Notes under the pieces: generated by a model
What the model saw: only the letters and a program-made list of their open reading frames with translations
Database searches by the model: none
Told to the model about the DNA's origin: nothing
In this document: positions 34,845-43,835 of the stretch, one piece after another
Layout of the letters: each line of letters starts with the position of its first letter
Numbering within the stretch: the first letter of the stretch is position 1
DNA from: Erwinia sp039023475
GTDB lineage: Bacteria > Pseudomonadota > Gammaproteobacteria > Enterobacterales > Enterobacteriaceae
Assembly (NCBI RefSeq): GCF_039023475.1
Contig: NZ_JBCHVB010000002.1
Coordinates: 124,001-188,000 of the forward strand
Reading direction: 5' to 3'
DNA length: 64,000 nucleotides
Position numbers and translations under genes: made by a program

Positions 34845-34934
34845 AATAGCCCCAGACCGAAAATCGCCAGAACCGCTGATGCCGGTCAGCGGGAAGGGCA
34901 GGCGGCCTGAGGCTGTTGAGGGTGGAAGCAGGTG

Positions 34935-35408
34935 TCAGGCTTCTCCGGGGATCTGACAGACGTCGACCCATGTTGCATCGGTCAGCGTGGCAATCCTTTC
35001 CGGCGAGAGGCGTACGGCACTGTTGATCGAACCGGCCGCCGGCAGGACTTCATCAAAGGCACGAAGCGAAATGTCACAAAAAACCTGTAGCGGCGTCTCT
35101 AATCCGAACGGGCAAACGCCGCCAACGGGATGGCCTGTCCAGCTCACCACCTCGTCCGTGCTGAGCATGCGGGCTTTTGCGCCCAGCGTCTTTTTCAGCT
35201 TGAGGTTATCCAGGCGGGCGTCGCCCCGCGTTACAATCAGCACCACGCTGTCGCGCACTTTAAGCGACAGCGTTTTGGCGATTTGCCCCGGTTTTACGTG
35301 ATGTGCTCTGGCCGCCAGCGCCACGGTAGCGGTGCTTTCAGCAAGCTCAATAATTCCTACATCAGGGGCGCGTTCGGCGAAGAACTGCCGTACAGTCTCC
35401 AGGCTCAT
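34935..35408 (-). CDS. YbaK/EbsC-family aminoacyl-tRNA deacylase-like protein
   Basis: 157-residue single-domain protein of the YbaK/INS editing family that hydrolyses mischarged aminoacyl-tRNAs. Family features: the lysine in AKTLSLKV (about 45), RGDARLDNLKLKKTLG, and the GxxP loop GHPVGGVCPFGL (about 91-102). The ATG at 35408 with GGAG upstream is preferred over TTG codons five residues earlier. Which tRNA it edits is unknown; the substrate loops differ among family members. Confidence 0.85.
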   Translation of the reverse strand: MSLETVRQFFAERAPDVGIIELAESTATVALAARAHHVKPGQIAKTLSLKVRDSVVLIVTRGDARLDNLKLKKTLGAKARMLSTDEVVSWTGHPVGGVCPFGLETPLQVFCDISLRAFDEVLPAAGSINSAVRLSPERIATLTDATWVDVCQIPGEA

Positions 35409-35481
35409 GCTTATCTCCAACAAAACGAAGCGGATAAACCTGCCACAGAGTGCGCTGACTGTAAACGGAAAAGGAGAGGGT

Positions 35482-36276
35482 TCAGACCGGTTTTAAGGTG
35501 CAGTTACCGCAGCGTTGAACGTCAGGCAGGCGGTAGCGCTGGCAACAGGTACGGCGTTGCATCTCCCCTTCGCGTGGCAGCATGGTGCGGTAGAAAGGAT
35601 TATCGGTGCCGTCAGAGAGCGTTTTCGAAAAGAAAAAAGCGTGTTCCAGCTCCGCGCGTAAATCTTCACCGATTAGCGGAGCGATCTCCCCCAAAAACCA
35701 GTAGACGGAGAAGCCGGTGTTGCTCCAGATCAGCTTACCGTTGATATCGCCATGTTGAACGATGCCCTGAATGGCCGGGATAAGATGCTGCTGGATCAGA
35801 CGATCCATGCGGCGACGGGGGCTGAGGTAGCGGGCCTCTTCATCTTCACGCACGTCAATCCAGAAGGCGGCCGGGCGACCGGTTTCATGAAATTCAACGT
35901 GACAGCGTTCAGGTGAACAGTCCAGCGCCCGGGATTCCAGCAGCAGGCTCATCATCATCGGGGGCAGAAAAAGGCCGAAATACCACTGTGCCCAGAGCGA
36001 CTGCAGAGGTTTGTTTTCGCGTTCCATCTCACGCTGTTCGCGGTAGATAAAATCGCCGTAGCGTCTGTTCAACTGGGCAAAGTTTTCGGGCTGTGACCAG
36101 CGCTTAAGCGTCATGCACTCTGCGGGCGCTTCTTCACCCAGGCGGATCGTTTCCAGGAAGTAAGAACGGTGCTCACTGAACAGTGCACGCAGCGAATCGC
36201 CAAGCGAGCGATTGCTTTGCAGGAAGATCAGCGGATAAGAACCATACTCAGATGCCTGACGAACAATCGTGGTCAT
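35482..36276 (-). CDS. fhuF: Siderophore-iron reductase FhuF
   Basis: 264-residue 2Fe-2S protein that reduces ferric hydroxamate siderophores after uptake. The C-terminal cluster ligands are Cys244, Cys245, Cys256 and Cys259 in the order CC-x10-C-x2-C, the FhuF hallmark. As in E. coli it lies just before yjjZ and the leucine tRNA genes, though on the opposite strand to yjjZ and separated from it by a GGDEF gene. A Fur-like box sits about 30-50 bp upstream of the start. Confidence 0.93.
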   Translation of the reverse strand: MTTIVRQASEYGSYPLIFLQSNRSLGDSLRALFSEHRSYFLETIRLGEEAPAECMTLKRWSQPENFAQLNRRYGDFIYREQREMERENKPLQSLWAQWYFGLFLPPMMMSLLLESRALDCSPERCHVEFHETGRPAAFWIDVREDEEARYLSPRRRMDRLIQQHLIPAIQGIVQHGDINGKLIWSNTGFSVYWFLGEIAPLIGEDLRAELEHAFFFSKTLSDGTDNPFYRTMLPREGEMQRRTCCQRYRLPDVQRCGNCTLKPV

Positions 36277-36751
36277 GTAGTATCCAGTTTAAACCGAAGT
36301 ACAAAAACAAATGATAATCGTTCTTGATTGTATCTGAGAGAAAACGGACAGACAAGCAGCAATTTTCGCCGCATTACGCCGCAGCGCAGTCCCCCTGTTG
36401 AGGGTGTGGCTATAAAAAACGGGGCCAGCGGATAAGAGAGCGTTGCTTTTTAATCACGTGGCAGAATTGATGCAGAAAATTTTTCACTGTCCGGAGATAA
36501 GGGAAAGAAATAGTGCATGCAGAGAAATAATAAATTCCATTTATTCAGAATAAATAACAAACGCTGCAGCCGCAATTGAATATTATTATCGCCAGAATGC
36601 GTTTTTAGTCACTGCGACCTTTGCAAAGGTGACGATAATTAACGGACAGGAAAGGAGAGGAGACTATTTTTGCGCATCAGGATTATCTGAATTTAATCTA
36701 ATTGTAAGTGACTGGAATGTATCGGCCCGCATGCCGGGCCGGTAACATCAA
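36277..36751. other. Intergenic region between fhuF and GGDEF gene
   Basis: 475 bp with the fhuF promoter and Fur box at the left and a perfect hairpin (GGCCCG-CATGC-CGGGCC, 36724-36740) just after the stop of the GGDEF gene at the right. The middle is AT-rich with no supported frame. Confidence 0.55.
36307..36325. promoter_or_regulatory. Fur box of fhuF
   Basis: The core AATGATAATCGTT (36310-36322) matches the central 13 bases of the Fur consensus AATGATAATCATT at 12 positions. Position just upstream of fhuF fits iron-repressed expression known for this gene. Confidence 0.75.
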
Positions 36752-37849
36752 TTACATTGCATCGGCAGGCTGGCTGAGCGAACTTTTAGCAATTTCATCG
36801 CTGGAAAGGATGGTATTTCTCCCACGGCTTTTCGCCAGATAGAGCGCCCGGTCTGCATTAGCCAGAGCGCCATCAAAATCCCGATCGTAAAGGGGAGCAA
36901 ACCCCGCGCTGATGGTGACGTGGGTGGCAACGCGTTCGTTGAAAAGATGGGGGATTTCCAGCTCCAGCACGTACTGACGGATGCGTTCCGACAGCTTACG
37001 GGCTATCGATTCGTTGACGTTGGTCAGCAACACCAGGAACTCTTCTCCGCCGTAACGCGTGACGATATCACGCGAGCGCACCGCATCACGGATAGCAATA
37101 GAGACGCGCGCCAGCGCCTGATCGCCCATGGCGTGCCCATAGTTGTCGTTATACGCCTTGAAATGATCGATATCGAGCAGCAGGACAAAGTGGCTGCCGG
37201 CGTGGTTATCCAGAATGTTTTCCAGCCTGTTTTTAAGCCCGCGGCGGTTATAGAGCCCGGTGAGCGGGTCGAGCATGCTCAGGTCGCTGTAGGTTTCCTT
37301 CTCCTCGTAGAGCTGGCGCATCAGGCGTCGGGTAAAGATATCGCGCCGCCGCTGCATCAAATGATGCAGGGTGAATCCCCCCAGCGGCAGGACAATAGTG
37401 CACAGGATCAGCAGGGTGTTATGGCCGTTATCCAGCACCAGGGCCGCCAGCGACGACGGGGCGGCGTGCAGACAGAAGGCGAGCAGGTGATCTCCCAGCG
37501 CAATCATGCTGATAAAAAAAATGCCTACCAGGCTGACCACTAAAAAACTGCTGTCAAAAGCGAAGGCGAATTTATAATTAAGGACAATTTGCCATGCCCA
37601 GAGCAGACCTGTGAGCAATGCCACAAGATTTAATATCGGGAATTTGCCTGTAGGCTTCAGGGTTACCCAGATTAAGATTAATACACTGGTTAAAGCGATT
37701 GTCATCACAGGCGACATTAACTCAAATGCGCGGTTTTTTCCGATACTGTATAAGCAAAATAACGATGTGGCTGTGTTTAAAAAAAGAAAAAGCATCAGCG
37801 AAAGGCGATGCTTGCTGTGAAGCAATTCATCATAAGTTTGTAATTTCAT
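36752..37849 (-). CDS. Membrane-bound diguanylate cyclase
   Basis: 365 residues. Six hydrophobic helices (about 15-165, MASE-like but unassigned) lead through a short coiled linker (MRQLYEEKETYSDLSMLDPLTGLYNRRG) into a complete GGDEF domain with the catalytic motif RYGGEEF (about 274-280) and LLDIDHFKAYND metal site. The active-site Glu is intact, so c-di-GMP synthesis is expected. No RxxD inhibitory site is seen four residues before GGEEF (SRDIVTRYGG has R..D at a similar distance, so product inhibition is possible). No homologue at this place in E. coli. Confidence 0.88.
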   Translation of the reverse strand: MKLQTYDELLHSKHRLSLMLFLFLNTATSLFCLYSIGKNRAFELMSPVMTIALTSVLILIWVTLKPTGKFPILNLVALLTGLLWAWQIVLNYKFAFAFDSSFLVVSLVGIFFISMIALGDHLLAFCLHAAPSSLAALVLDNGHNTLLILCTIVLPLGGFTLHHLMQRRRDIFTRRLMRQLYEEKETYSDLSMLDPLTGLYNRRGLKNRLENILDNHAGSHFVLLLDIDHFKAYNDNYGHAMGDQALARVSIAIRDAVRSRDIVTRYGGEEFLVLLTNVNESIARKLSERIRQYVLELEIPHLFNERVATHVTISAGFAPLYDRDFDGALANADRALYLAKSRGRNTILSSDEIAKSSLSQPADAM

Positions 37850-38067
37850 TATGTTCTACTCGTAACTGCTCAGAAATAGCGCCGGGCGGTAACCGAAGGT
37901 GCCAGCCTATTTCACGCGTGGAATAGTGTGAACCTGTTATTATTAGAATTTTCATTTTGGGTGGATCGAATTCAATTTATCACTTAACAACAGAGCTGTC
38001 ATTAGCGCCAGCAGAGTTTAGGATAATGGCGCTAAAAGTTGCTGAAAGATGAAAAATATTCTTATAT

Positions 38068-38086
38068 GATAGTGGGAATCATTATC
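38068..38086. promoter_or_regulatory. Fur box of yjjZ
   Basis: GATAGTGGGAATCATTATC matches the 19-bp Fur consensus GATAATGATAATCATTATC at 16 positions and lies 24 bp before the yjjZ start. Confidence 0.8.
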
Positions 38087-38109
38087 ATTTAAGAAGGTGT
38101 GGGATTGCG

Positions 38110-38394
38110 ATGCTGATAGCGATAGTGGCCGCCTGTGGCCTCTGGGGGATAAGCCTGATGTTCGGAAAAAAACTGGATAGCGGCTGGGGAATAGTCCTTC
38201 CCTGCACGATTATGCCGCCGATCACCCTGATGGATCTCTCGTTCAGCGAATGGCGTCTGGTTATGGTTATTGCGCTGCTGGCGACCGTCGTTATGCTCTA
38301 CCATAAGCGTCTGCGTCACTATCTGCTGTTACCATCCTGTCTGGCGCTGACGGGCGGTATAGCGGCAATTTCACTGAATTTCAGTGCGCTTTAA
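38110..38394 (+). CDS. yjjZ: DUF1435 membrane protein YjjZ
   Basis: 94-residue hydrophobic protein with about three transmembrane segments (3-17, 33-50 with conserved Pro pair, 57-90), matching the DUF1435 family and the position of YjjZ between fhuF and the leu tRNAs. A near-perfect Fur box upstream predicts induction by iron limitation. Function unknown. AAGAAGG lies 12 bases before the ATG, somewhat far. Confidence 0.82.
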   Translation: MLIAIVAACGLWGISLMFGKKLDSGWGIVLPCTIMPPITLMDLSFSEWRLVMVIALLATVVMLYHKRLRHYLLLPSCLALTGGIAAISLNFSAL

Positions 38395-38472
38395 AAAGGA
38401 TGAAGCAAAAGCTTTTCGGGAAAAATAATGAGGATGGATACGGGAGAGGGAACGCAGGAAGTTTGTTCAACG

Positions 38473-38559
38473 TGGTGCGAAGAGAGGGACTTGAACCCTC
38501 ACGTCCGTTAAGACACTAACACCTGAAGCTAGCGCGTCTACCAATTCCGCCACCTTCGC
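38473..38559 (-). tRNA. leuV: tRNA-Leu (CAG), copy 3 in transcription order
   Basis: 87-nt class II tRNA with encoded CCA, acceptor GCGAAGG, long variable arm and anticodon loop with CAG (TTCAGGT). Identical in all bases to the copies at 38596 and 38716. Corresponds to the leuQPV cluster of E. coli; the symbol for each copy is by position only. Confidence 0.95.
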
Positions 38560-38595
38560 ATCTTTGTTGAACTTTTTTATTCACATCACCGCATT

Positions 38596-38682
38596 TGGTG
38601 CGAAGAGAGGGACTTGAACCCTCACGTCCGTTAAGACACTAACACCTGAAGCTAGCGCGTCTACCAATTCCGCCACCTTCGC
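38596..38682 (-). tRNA. leuP: tRNA-Leu (CAG), copy 2
   Basis: Same 87-nt sequence as its neighbours, separated by 36 bp from the copy at 38473 and 33 bp from the copy at 38716; transcribed as one precursor. Confidence 0.95.
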
Positions 38683-38715
38683 GCAGATGCTGCGTAATAT
38701 GAATAACATGGTTTT

Positions 38716-38802
38716 TGGTGCGAAGAGAGGGACTTGAACCCTCACGTCCGTTAAGACACTAACACCTGAAGCTAGCGCGTCTACCAATTCCGCCACCTTC
38801 GC
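38716..38802 (-). tRNA. leuQ: tRNA-Leu (CAG), copy 1
   Basis: Promoter-proximal copy of three identical tRNA-Leu(CAG) genes; the shared promoter must lie in 38803-38990. Confidence 0.95.
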
Positions 38803-38990
38803 ATACCATCAATACATGATAAATGTATTGCAACCACGGAGGCGCATTCTAGAGATTTTCCGGGGGACGTCAACAGTTATTTGACGCCCCTGCGGCGATC
38901 GCTGCAAAAAGCAACGCTCACGCCGCTTTGTAGCGGAATCAGTTGCTTGCCCGACGGACGCAGCAGCGCGGCATCCGGGCAAACTGCACG

Positions 38991-40025
38991 CTAGCGCTTA
39001 GCTTTACTGGCGCGGGCGAGAACGGCGCGGTAAACCTTGAAGCGACCGTTCTGGAGCAGAACCTCATGACTGCCGAAGGTTTCATCAAGCACCTGCGGAT
39101 AGGGCAAAAAGGCATTCGCCACAATACGCAGCTCGCCACCCATATTCAGGTGTTTGGCCGCGCCGCGAATCAGCGTCTGTGCCGCGTCCAGACTGGTTTG
39201 CATCCCGTCATGGAAAGGCGGGTTTGAGAGGATCATATCGTAACGTCCGGTCACGTCGGAATAGACGTTACTGGCAAATACTTCGCCTTCAAGCTGGTTG
39301 GCGGCAAGCGTCGCCTTGCTGGCTTCTATCGCCGCAGCGCTGACGTCCGTCATAAACAGGCGGACTTTCGGGGAGAAGCTGGCCAGCATGGCGGAAAGCA
39401 CGCCCGCGCCGCAGCCCACGTCCAGCACTTTACCTTTCATATGCGGCTTCAGGGTGGAGAGAAGCAGATTGCTGCCGGCATCCAGGCCGTCACGGCTGAA
39501 GACGCCGGGCAGCGTTTTCACCGTCAGATCGCCCAGCGGATACTCATCCCACCAGGCGTCGGCGTCAAAGGTCGGCTGCGCGTCAAGCCGGCCATGATAG
39601 AGGCCACAGCGACGGGCGCTGTCGATTTTGGTCAGCGTCGCCCACTTCTCTACCATCTGCTCCGCGCTGCGCACGCCGCTGCGGTTTTCACCGACCACAA
39701 ACAGATCGCTGCCGACAGGCAGTAGCGACAGCAGATTCTCTAACTGGAACTGCGCTTCGGGTTTGTTTTTCGGCCAGAAATAGATCAGCGTATCGCAGTC
39801 CGCCAGCCGATCTGCCGTGGCAATCAGACCGAAGTGGGCATTCTCCCCCAGCGCACGGCTGAGGATCTGCCAGTGATGATACTGTTGGGTATGCACCCGG
39901 CTCAGGGCGGTCTCCAACTGGGCGGGCAGGTCATCCTGCAAGTCGCCAGCAAACAGCACGCGGCGTTGAGTAAATTCATCACTGTGGCGCAGTATCACTT
40001 CACTGGCCGGGGAAAATGCAGACAT
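38991..40025 (-). CDS. rsmC: 16S rRNA m2G1207 methyltransferase RsmC
   Basis: 344-residue SAM-dependent methyltransferase, paralogue of RlmG at 12.7 kb. The catalytic half shows VLDVGCGAGVLSAMLA and the NPPF motif (ILSNPPFHDGM). The start ATG 40025 (MSAFSPASEVIL) has AAGGAG six bases upstream; an upstream in-frame extension to 40139 was rejected. Divergent from holD, as in E. coli. Confidence 0.95.
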   Translation of the reverse strand: MSAFSPASEVILRHSDEFTQRRVLFAGDLQDDLPAQLETALSRVHTQQYHHWQILSRALGENAHFGLIATADRLADCDTLIYFWPKNKPEAQFQLENLLSLLPVGSDLFVVGENRSGVRSAEQMVEKWATLTKIDSARRCGLYHGRLDAQPTFDADAWWDEYPLGDLTVKTLPGVFSRDGLDAGSNLLLSTLKPHMKGKVLDVGCGAGVLSAMLASFSPKVRLFMTDVSAAAIEASKATLAANQLEGEVFASNVYSDVTGRYDMILSNPPFHDGMQTSLDAAQTLIRGAAKHLNMGGELRIVANAFLPYPQVLDETFGSHEVLLQNGRFKVYRAVLARASKAKR

Positions 40026-40163
40026 CGGTGGCTCCTTACAAATCAGAGCGGGGATTATACCGAAATTAACCGGGCAAGTAAGAAGCGGTGAGAGGTTTGT
40101 TGGCGCAGATTCGATGGGTTTGCTAGCATAGCGGCGCAATCGGGCGACCAGACGGGATAAAGA

Positions 40164-40583
40164 ATGTCTTCCAGACGTGACTGGTTATTACAGCAAATGG
40201 GCATAACGCAGTACAGACTGCGGCGTCCGCGCGCCCTGCACGGCGAGGTGGCGGTATCGCTGCCAGAGAAAACCCGGCTACTGATTATTGCCGACGCTCC
40301 CCCTTTACTGACCGATCCGCTGATCGGCGACGTCCTCCGCGCCATGCTGATGCAGGAAGAGGAAGTGGTTGTGCTTACGCCTGACCAGCTCGCGATGCTG
40401 CCTGATGATACCCGCTGCATAAGCTGGTGCATGGGGCTGGCCTCGCCAGTGACGCTGGCAGGTTCCCAGATCGCTTCGCCTGCCCTGGCGGAGCTCTACG
40501 ACAATGCCGGCGCGAAACGTGCGCTATGGCAGCAGATTTCTCACTATGAATCAGATTTCTTTACTGACACCGCAGGATCTTGA
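40164..40583 (+). CDS. holD: DNA polymerase III psi subunit HolD
   Basis: 139 residues. The N-terminus MSSRRDWLLQQMGITQYRLRRP is the chi-binding peptide typical of psi; the rest forms the compact alpha/beta fold (LPEKTRLLIIADAPPLLTDPLIGDVLRAM). It links the clamp loader to SSB through chi. The 3' end overlaps rimI by 38 bases. Confidence 0.93.
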   Translation: MSSRRDWLLQQMGITQYRLRRPRALHGEVAVSLPEKTRLLIIADAPPLLTDPLIGDVLRAMLMQEEEVVVLTPDQLAMLPDDTRCISWCMGLASPVTLAGSQIASPALAELYDNAGAKRALWQQISHYESDFFTDTAGS

Positions 40584-40986
40584 GCAGGCGCTGGCCATCG
40601 AGCAGCGCGCCCATGCTTATCCCTGGAGTGAAAAAACGCTGGTCAGCAACCAGGGTGAACGCTACCTGAACTTCCGGCTTGATGCCGACGACAAAATGGC
40701 GGCTTTTGCTATCACGCAGGTGGTTCTTGACGAAGCGACGCTGTTCAACCTTGCTGTGGATCCGGCCTTCCAGCGCCGGGGGCTGGGTCGCTCTCTGCTG
40801 AATCACCTCATTGCCGAACTGGAGCGACGGGAAATCCAGACGCTCTGGCTGGAGGTTCGCGCCTCTAACCGGCCAGCGATTGCCCTTTATGAATCGCTGG
40901 ATTTCAATGAAGTGTCGGTACGCCGCAACTATTATCCCAGCGCCGAAGGCAAAGAAGATGCCATCATCATGGCACTGACAATCTGA
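40546..40986 (+). CDS. rimI: Ribosomal protein bS18-alanine N-acetyltransferase RimI
   Basis: GNAT-family acetyltransferase of 146 residues that acetylates the N-terminal Ala of ribosomal protein S18. The acetyl-CoA loop is RRGLGRSLL (about 75-83), preceded by LFNLAVDPAFQ; the SNRPAIALYESLDF stretch carries motif B. Start ATG 40546 (MNQISLL) lies inside holD, as in E. coli; a frame open from 40504 was rejected because the extension is not conserved. Confidence 0.93.
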   Translation: MNQISLLTPQDLEQALAIEQRAHAYPWSEKTLVSNQGERYLNFRLDADDKMAAFAITQVVLDEATLFNLAVDPAFQRRGLGRSLLNHLIAELERREIQTLWLEVRASNRPAIALYESLDFNEVSVRRNYYPSAEGKEDAIIMALTI

Positions 40987-41098
40987 GCGCGCAGGAAACT
41001 ACCGCTTTTTGCATTGTCTCAGGGCAATTATGAAGCGCAGTTTATCTGCCAGCCGCCTGCATCGGGTATTCACCCTAAAACCCAAAAAGGATCGCAAG

Positions 41099-41779
41099 AT
41101 GTTAAAAGAGTGGGACTGGATCTTATTCGACGCCGACGACACGCTGTTCCATTTCGACGCTTATGCCGGTTTACAGCGGCTTTTTCAACAGTATGACGTG
41201 GAGTTCACGCCTGTCGATTACAACGACTATCAGGCCATCAATAAACCGCTGTGGGTGGATTACCAGAATGGCGCCATCAGCGCGCTGCAGTTACAGCATC
41301 AGCGCTTTCAGGGATGGGCAGATCGGCTGAAGGTGACGCCGCACGATTTAAACAGCGGCTTTCTCGCCGCGATGGCTGAAATTTGCGTGCCGCTGACCGG
41401 CGCGGTCAATTTGCTCAACAGCCTGAAGGGCAACGTGAAGATGGGGATTATTACCAACGGCTTCACGGCGCTTCAGCAGGCCCGCCTTCAGCGCACCGGC
41501 TTTCTCGACTATTTTGATCTGCTGGTGATCTCCGAGCAGGTAGGACATGCCAAGCCGCATCCGGCCATTTTTGACTATGCGCTGGAACAAATGGGCAACC
41601 CTGCGCGGGATAGAGTCATGATGGTGGGCGACAATCCGGACTCCGATATTCTGGGCGGAATGCGGGCGGGGCTGGCAACCTGCTGGCTGAACGCGGATGG
41701 TCGTGCGCTGCCGGAAGGCATTACCCCAACCTGGCAGGTCAAGACGCTGAAAGAACTGGAAGAGATCCTGGTGAAATAA
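41099..41779 (+). CDS. yjjG: HAD-family pyrimidine 5'-nucleotidase YjjG
   Basis: 226-residue HAD phosphatase, YjjG type, which dephosphorylates dUMP, UMP and non-canonical pyrimidine nucleotides (house-cleaning). Motif I is FDADDTLFHFD (DxD at residues 10-12), motif II IITNGF, motif III the Lys in GHAKPHP and motif IV VGDNPDSDILG. Start at ATG 41099 after AAAGG; E. coli YjjG begins at the same point. Confidence 0.93.
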   Translation: MLKEWDWILFDADDTLFHFDAYAGLQRLFQQYDVEFTPVDYNDYQAINKPLWVDYQNGAISALQLQHQRFQGWADRLKVTPHDLNSGFLAAMAEICVPLTGAVNLLNSLKGNVKMGIITNGFTALQQARLQRTGFLDYFDLLVISEQVGHAKPHPAIFDYALEQMGNPARDRVMMVGDNPDSDILGGMRAGLATCWLNADGRALPEGITPTWQVKTLKELEEILVK

Positions 41780-41868
41780 CGTGGTTGCTTCACTATGAGG
41801 CGAAAGACGCTGACCAGAATGCATGCCGGTCAGCGATGATCCCGCCCTGGCGGGCGAGATGCTGAAGC

Positions 41869-42735
41869 TTACTTCGCTTTTTTATCTTCCGTCTTCAGCT
41901 CGAAGTCGGAGGCGTCATGGCGCTCATGCAGTTGCTCTGAGGGATCGCCAAACGTACGGTTAACGATGCGGCCACGTTTTACCGCCGGACGCTGAGCAAT
42001 TTCATCAGCCCAGCGCTGAACGTTTTTATAGGCGCCCGCATCGAGGAACTCAGCCGCGTCATACACCATTCCCCTGACCAGCGCGCCATACCATGGCCAG
42101 ATGGCGATATCCGCGATGGTGTAATCTTCACCGGCAATGTAACGATGCCCGGCAAGCTGACGATCCAGCACGTCGAGCTGCCGCTTGGCTTCCATCGTAA
42201 AGCGGTCAATGGCGTACTCAATCTTGACCGGTGCATAGGCATAGAAATGTCCGAAGCCCCCGCCCAGATAGGGCGCTGAACCCTGGAGCCAGAACAGCCA
42301 GTTTAAAGCTTCGGTACGGCCTGCCGCATCTTTAGGCAGGAAATGACCAAACTTCTCTGCCAGATAGAGCAGAATCGCGCCAGACTCGAATACGCGTGTC
42401 GCTGGCGTGGTGGTGACGTCCAGCAGGGCGGGGATTTTTGAGTTTGGGTTGATATCAACGAAGCCGGACTTGAACTGATCGCCCTCGCCAATGCGGATAA
42501 GATGCGCATCATATTCTGCGTCGTTGACGTTCAGCGCCAGCAGCTCCTCCAGCATAATGGTCACTTTCTGGCCGTTAGGCGTGCCCATTGAATAGAGCTG
42601 CAGAGGATGCTTGCCGGTCGGCAGGGCGACGTCGCTGCGCGGGCCGGCCGTGGGGCGGTTGATGCTCCCCCAGGTGCCGCCAGCGTCTTTTTTTTCCGTC
42701 CAGACTTTCGCTGGCTGATAGTCGTTATCGCTCAT
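41869..42735 (-). CDS. yghU: Glutathione S-transferase-like disulfide reductase YghU
   Basis: 288-residue Nu-class GST. Thioredoxin fold with the LYSMGTPNGQKVTIMLEELLAL segment (about 46-67; the active Thr-Pro-Asn replaces Ser/Cys) and NPNSKIPALLD with the cis-proline; helical C-domain with LGGGFGHFYAYAPVKIEYA. Binds two GSH and shows disulfide-bond reductase activity in E. coli. In E. coli the gene is elsewhere; here it is inserted between yjjG and prfC. Confidence 0.93.
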   Translation of the reverse strand: MSDNDYQPAKVWTEKKDAGGTWGSINRPTAGPRSDVALPTGKHPLQLYSMGTPNGQKVTIMLEELLALNVNDAEYDAHLIRIGEGDQFKSGFVDINPNSKIPALLDVTTTPATRVFESGAILLYLAEKFGHFLPKDAAGRTEALNWLFWLQGSAPYLGGGFGHFYAYAPVKIEYAIDRFTMEAKRQLDVLDRQLAGHRYIAGEDYTIADIAIWPWYGALVRGMVYDAAEFLDAGAYKNVQRWADEIAQRPAVKRGRIVNRTFGDPSEQLHERHDASDFELKTEDKKAK

Positions 42736-42930
42736 AACTGAAAGTACCCTTTTTCATGGTGGAAGGCGCGTAGCCTGGTGACGACGCGCCGCTGATGGTC
42801 TAAAACATAGCCTCGTTGCAAAGAAAAAACCAAACGCGGTTGTTACACCGCGTTTCAGGTATAGCATTGTCGCGTGGGCGGCGTTTATCCTGAAAGAGCA
42901 CTTTACTGGCGAAGCTGATGAGGACGTTAA

Positions 42931-43587
42931 ATGGATGAGCATTACCTGATCGATTTGAACGCGGCAGGCCTGACCCTGACCGACGATGGCCGGGTATGCT
43001 GCGCCTGGCAGCCTTTGATGCCCGACTACCATGACGGTGAATGGGGCAGACCGGTTACGGACGATCGTCGTCTGTTTGAAAAAGTTTGTCTCGAAGGGTT
43101 TCACTCCGGCATGTCATGGCAGCTTATTTATAATAAGCGGCATCACTTTCGCCAGGCATTCCACGACTTTGACTTCCACGCCGTCGCACAGTTTACCGAA
43201 GCCGACGTTGAAAGGCTGATGGCCGATAACACGATTGTGCGCAATCGTGCAAAGATCCTCTCAACTATCAACAATGCGAAACGGGCCATTGAGCTGGTCA
43301 ACGAGGCCGGATCGCTCGGCGCCTGGTTCTGGCAGTTTGAGCCATTGCCGGAGGAGAGGCCCACCATCGATCTTGAATACTGGCAGAACGCCAAAACATC
43401 GCCAGAGGCTACTCGTCTCTCGAAGGCGCTGAAGAAGCGGGGCTGGACGTGGGTCGGGCCCGTCACGGCCTACGCGCTGATGCAGGCGTTAGGGTTGATC
43501 AACGACCATATCGAAGGATGCCAGTGTCGCGAGGAATGTGAAGAGGCGCGTAATAATTTGATCCGCCCGCCGCTAAAAGCGCGATAA
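42931..43587 (+). CDS. DNA-3-methyladenine glycosylase I (Tag-like)
   Basis: 218-residue HhH-superfamily base excision enzyme of the Tag family. N-terminal zinc-snap residues (Cys24 and His34 in CAWQPLMPDYHDGEWG) pair with the C-terminal His and Cys in INDHIEGCQC. GFHSGMSWQLIYNKR matches the Tag pocket (Trp46 region) and KKRGWTWVGPVTAYALMQALG the helix-hairpin-helix. Removes 3-methyladenine from DNA. Another, more usual tag gene may exist elsewhere, so no symbol is given. Confidence 0.87.
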   Translation: MDEHYLIDLNAAGLTLTDDGRVCCAWQPLMPDYHDGEWGRPVTDDRRLFEKVCLEGFHSGMSWQLIYNKRHHFRQAFHDFDFHAVAQFTEADVERLMADNTIVRNRAKILSTINNAKRAIELVNEAGSLGAWFWQFEPLPEERPTIDLEYWQNAKTSPEATRLSKALKKRGWTWVGPVTAYALMQALGLINDHIEGCQCREECEEARNNLIRPPLKAR

Positions 43588-43835
43588 CATCAGGAATATC
43601 CTCAGGGGGCCGGGCCAATGTAGGCAGAAGTGGAATGACGCCGCAAAATGGGCAAAAAATCAGCATGCAGAGGTAGCGCTTCCGGGCCGCACTGCATTTC
43701 TGCGCATTCCCCCCCGTTCTGCATTGTTTATAACCTCTGGATCGGCGAAAATGCCGGCCATTGATGATTAATCCCCTGTGAACTTGCCCCGCGCTGACCG
43801 CGCAGCAGCAGCACAGCACCAAACAGAGTTTCTTC

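Noticed and set aside
38581..38796. 71-codon frame with two copies of the same peptide
   Set aside because: It is the translation of the tandem identical tRNA-Leu genes, not a repeat protein.
38473..38802. Three evenly spaced identical 87-bp units that look like a repeat array
   Set aside because: They fold as tRNA-Leu(CAG); not a CRISPR or satellite. No CRISPR array was seen in the window.
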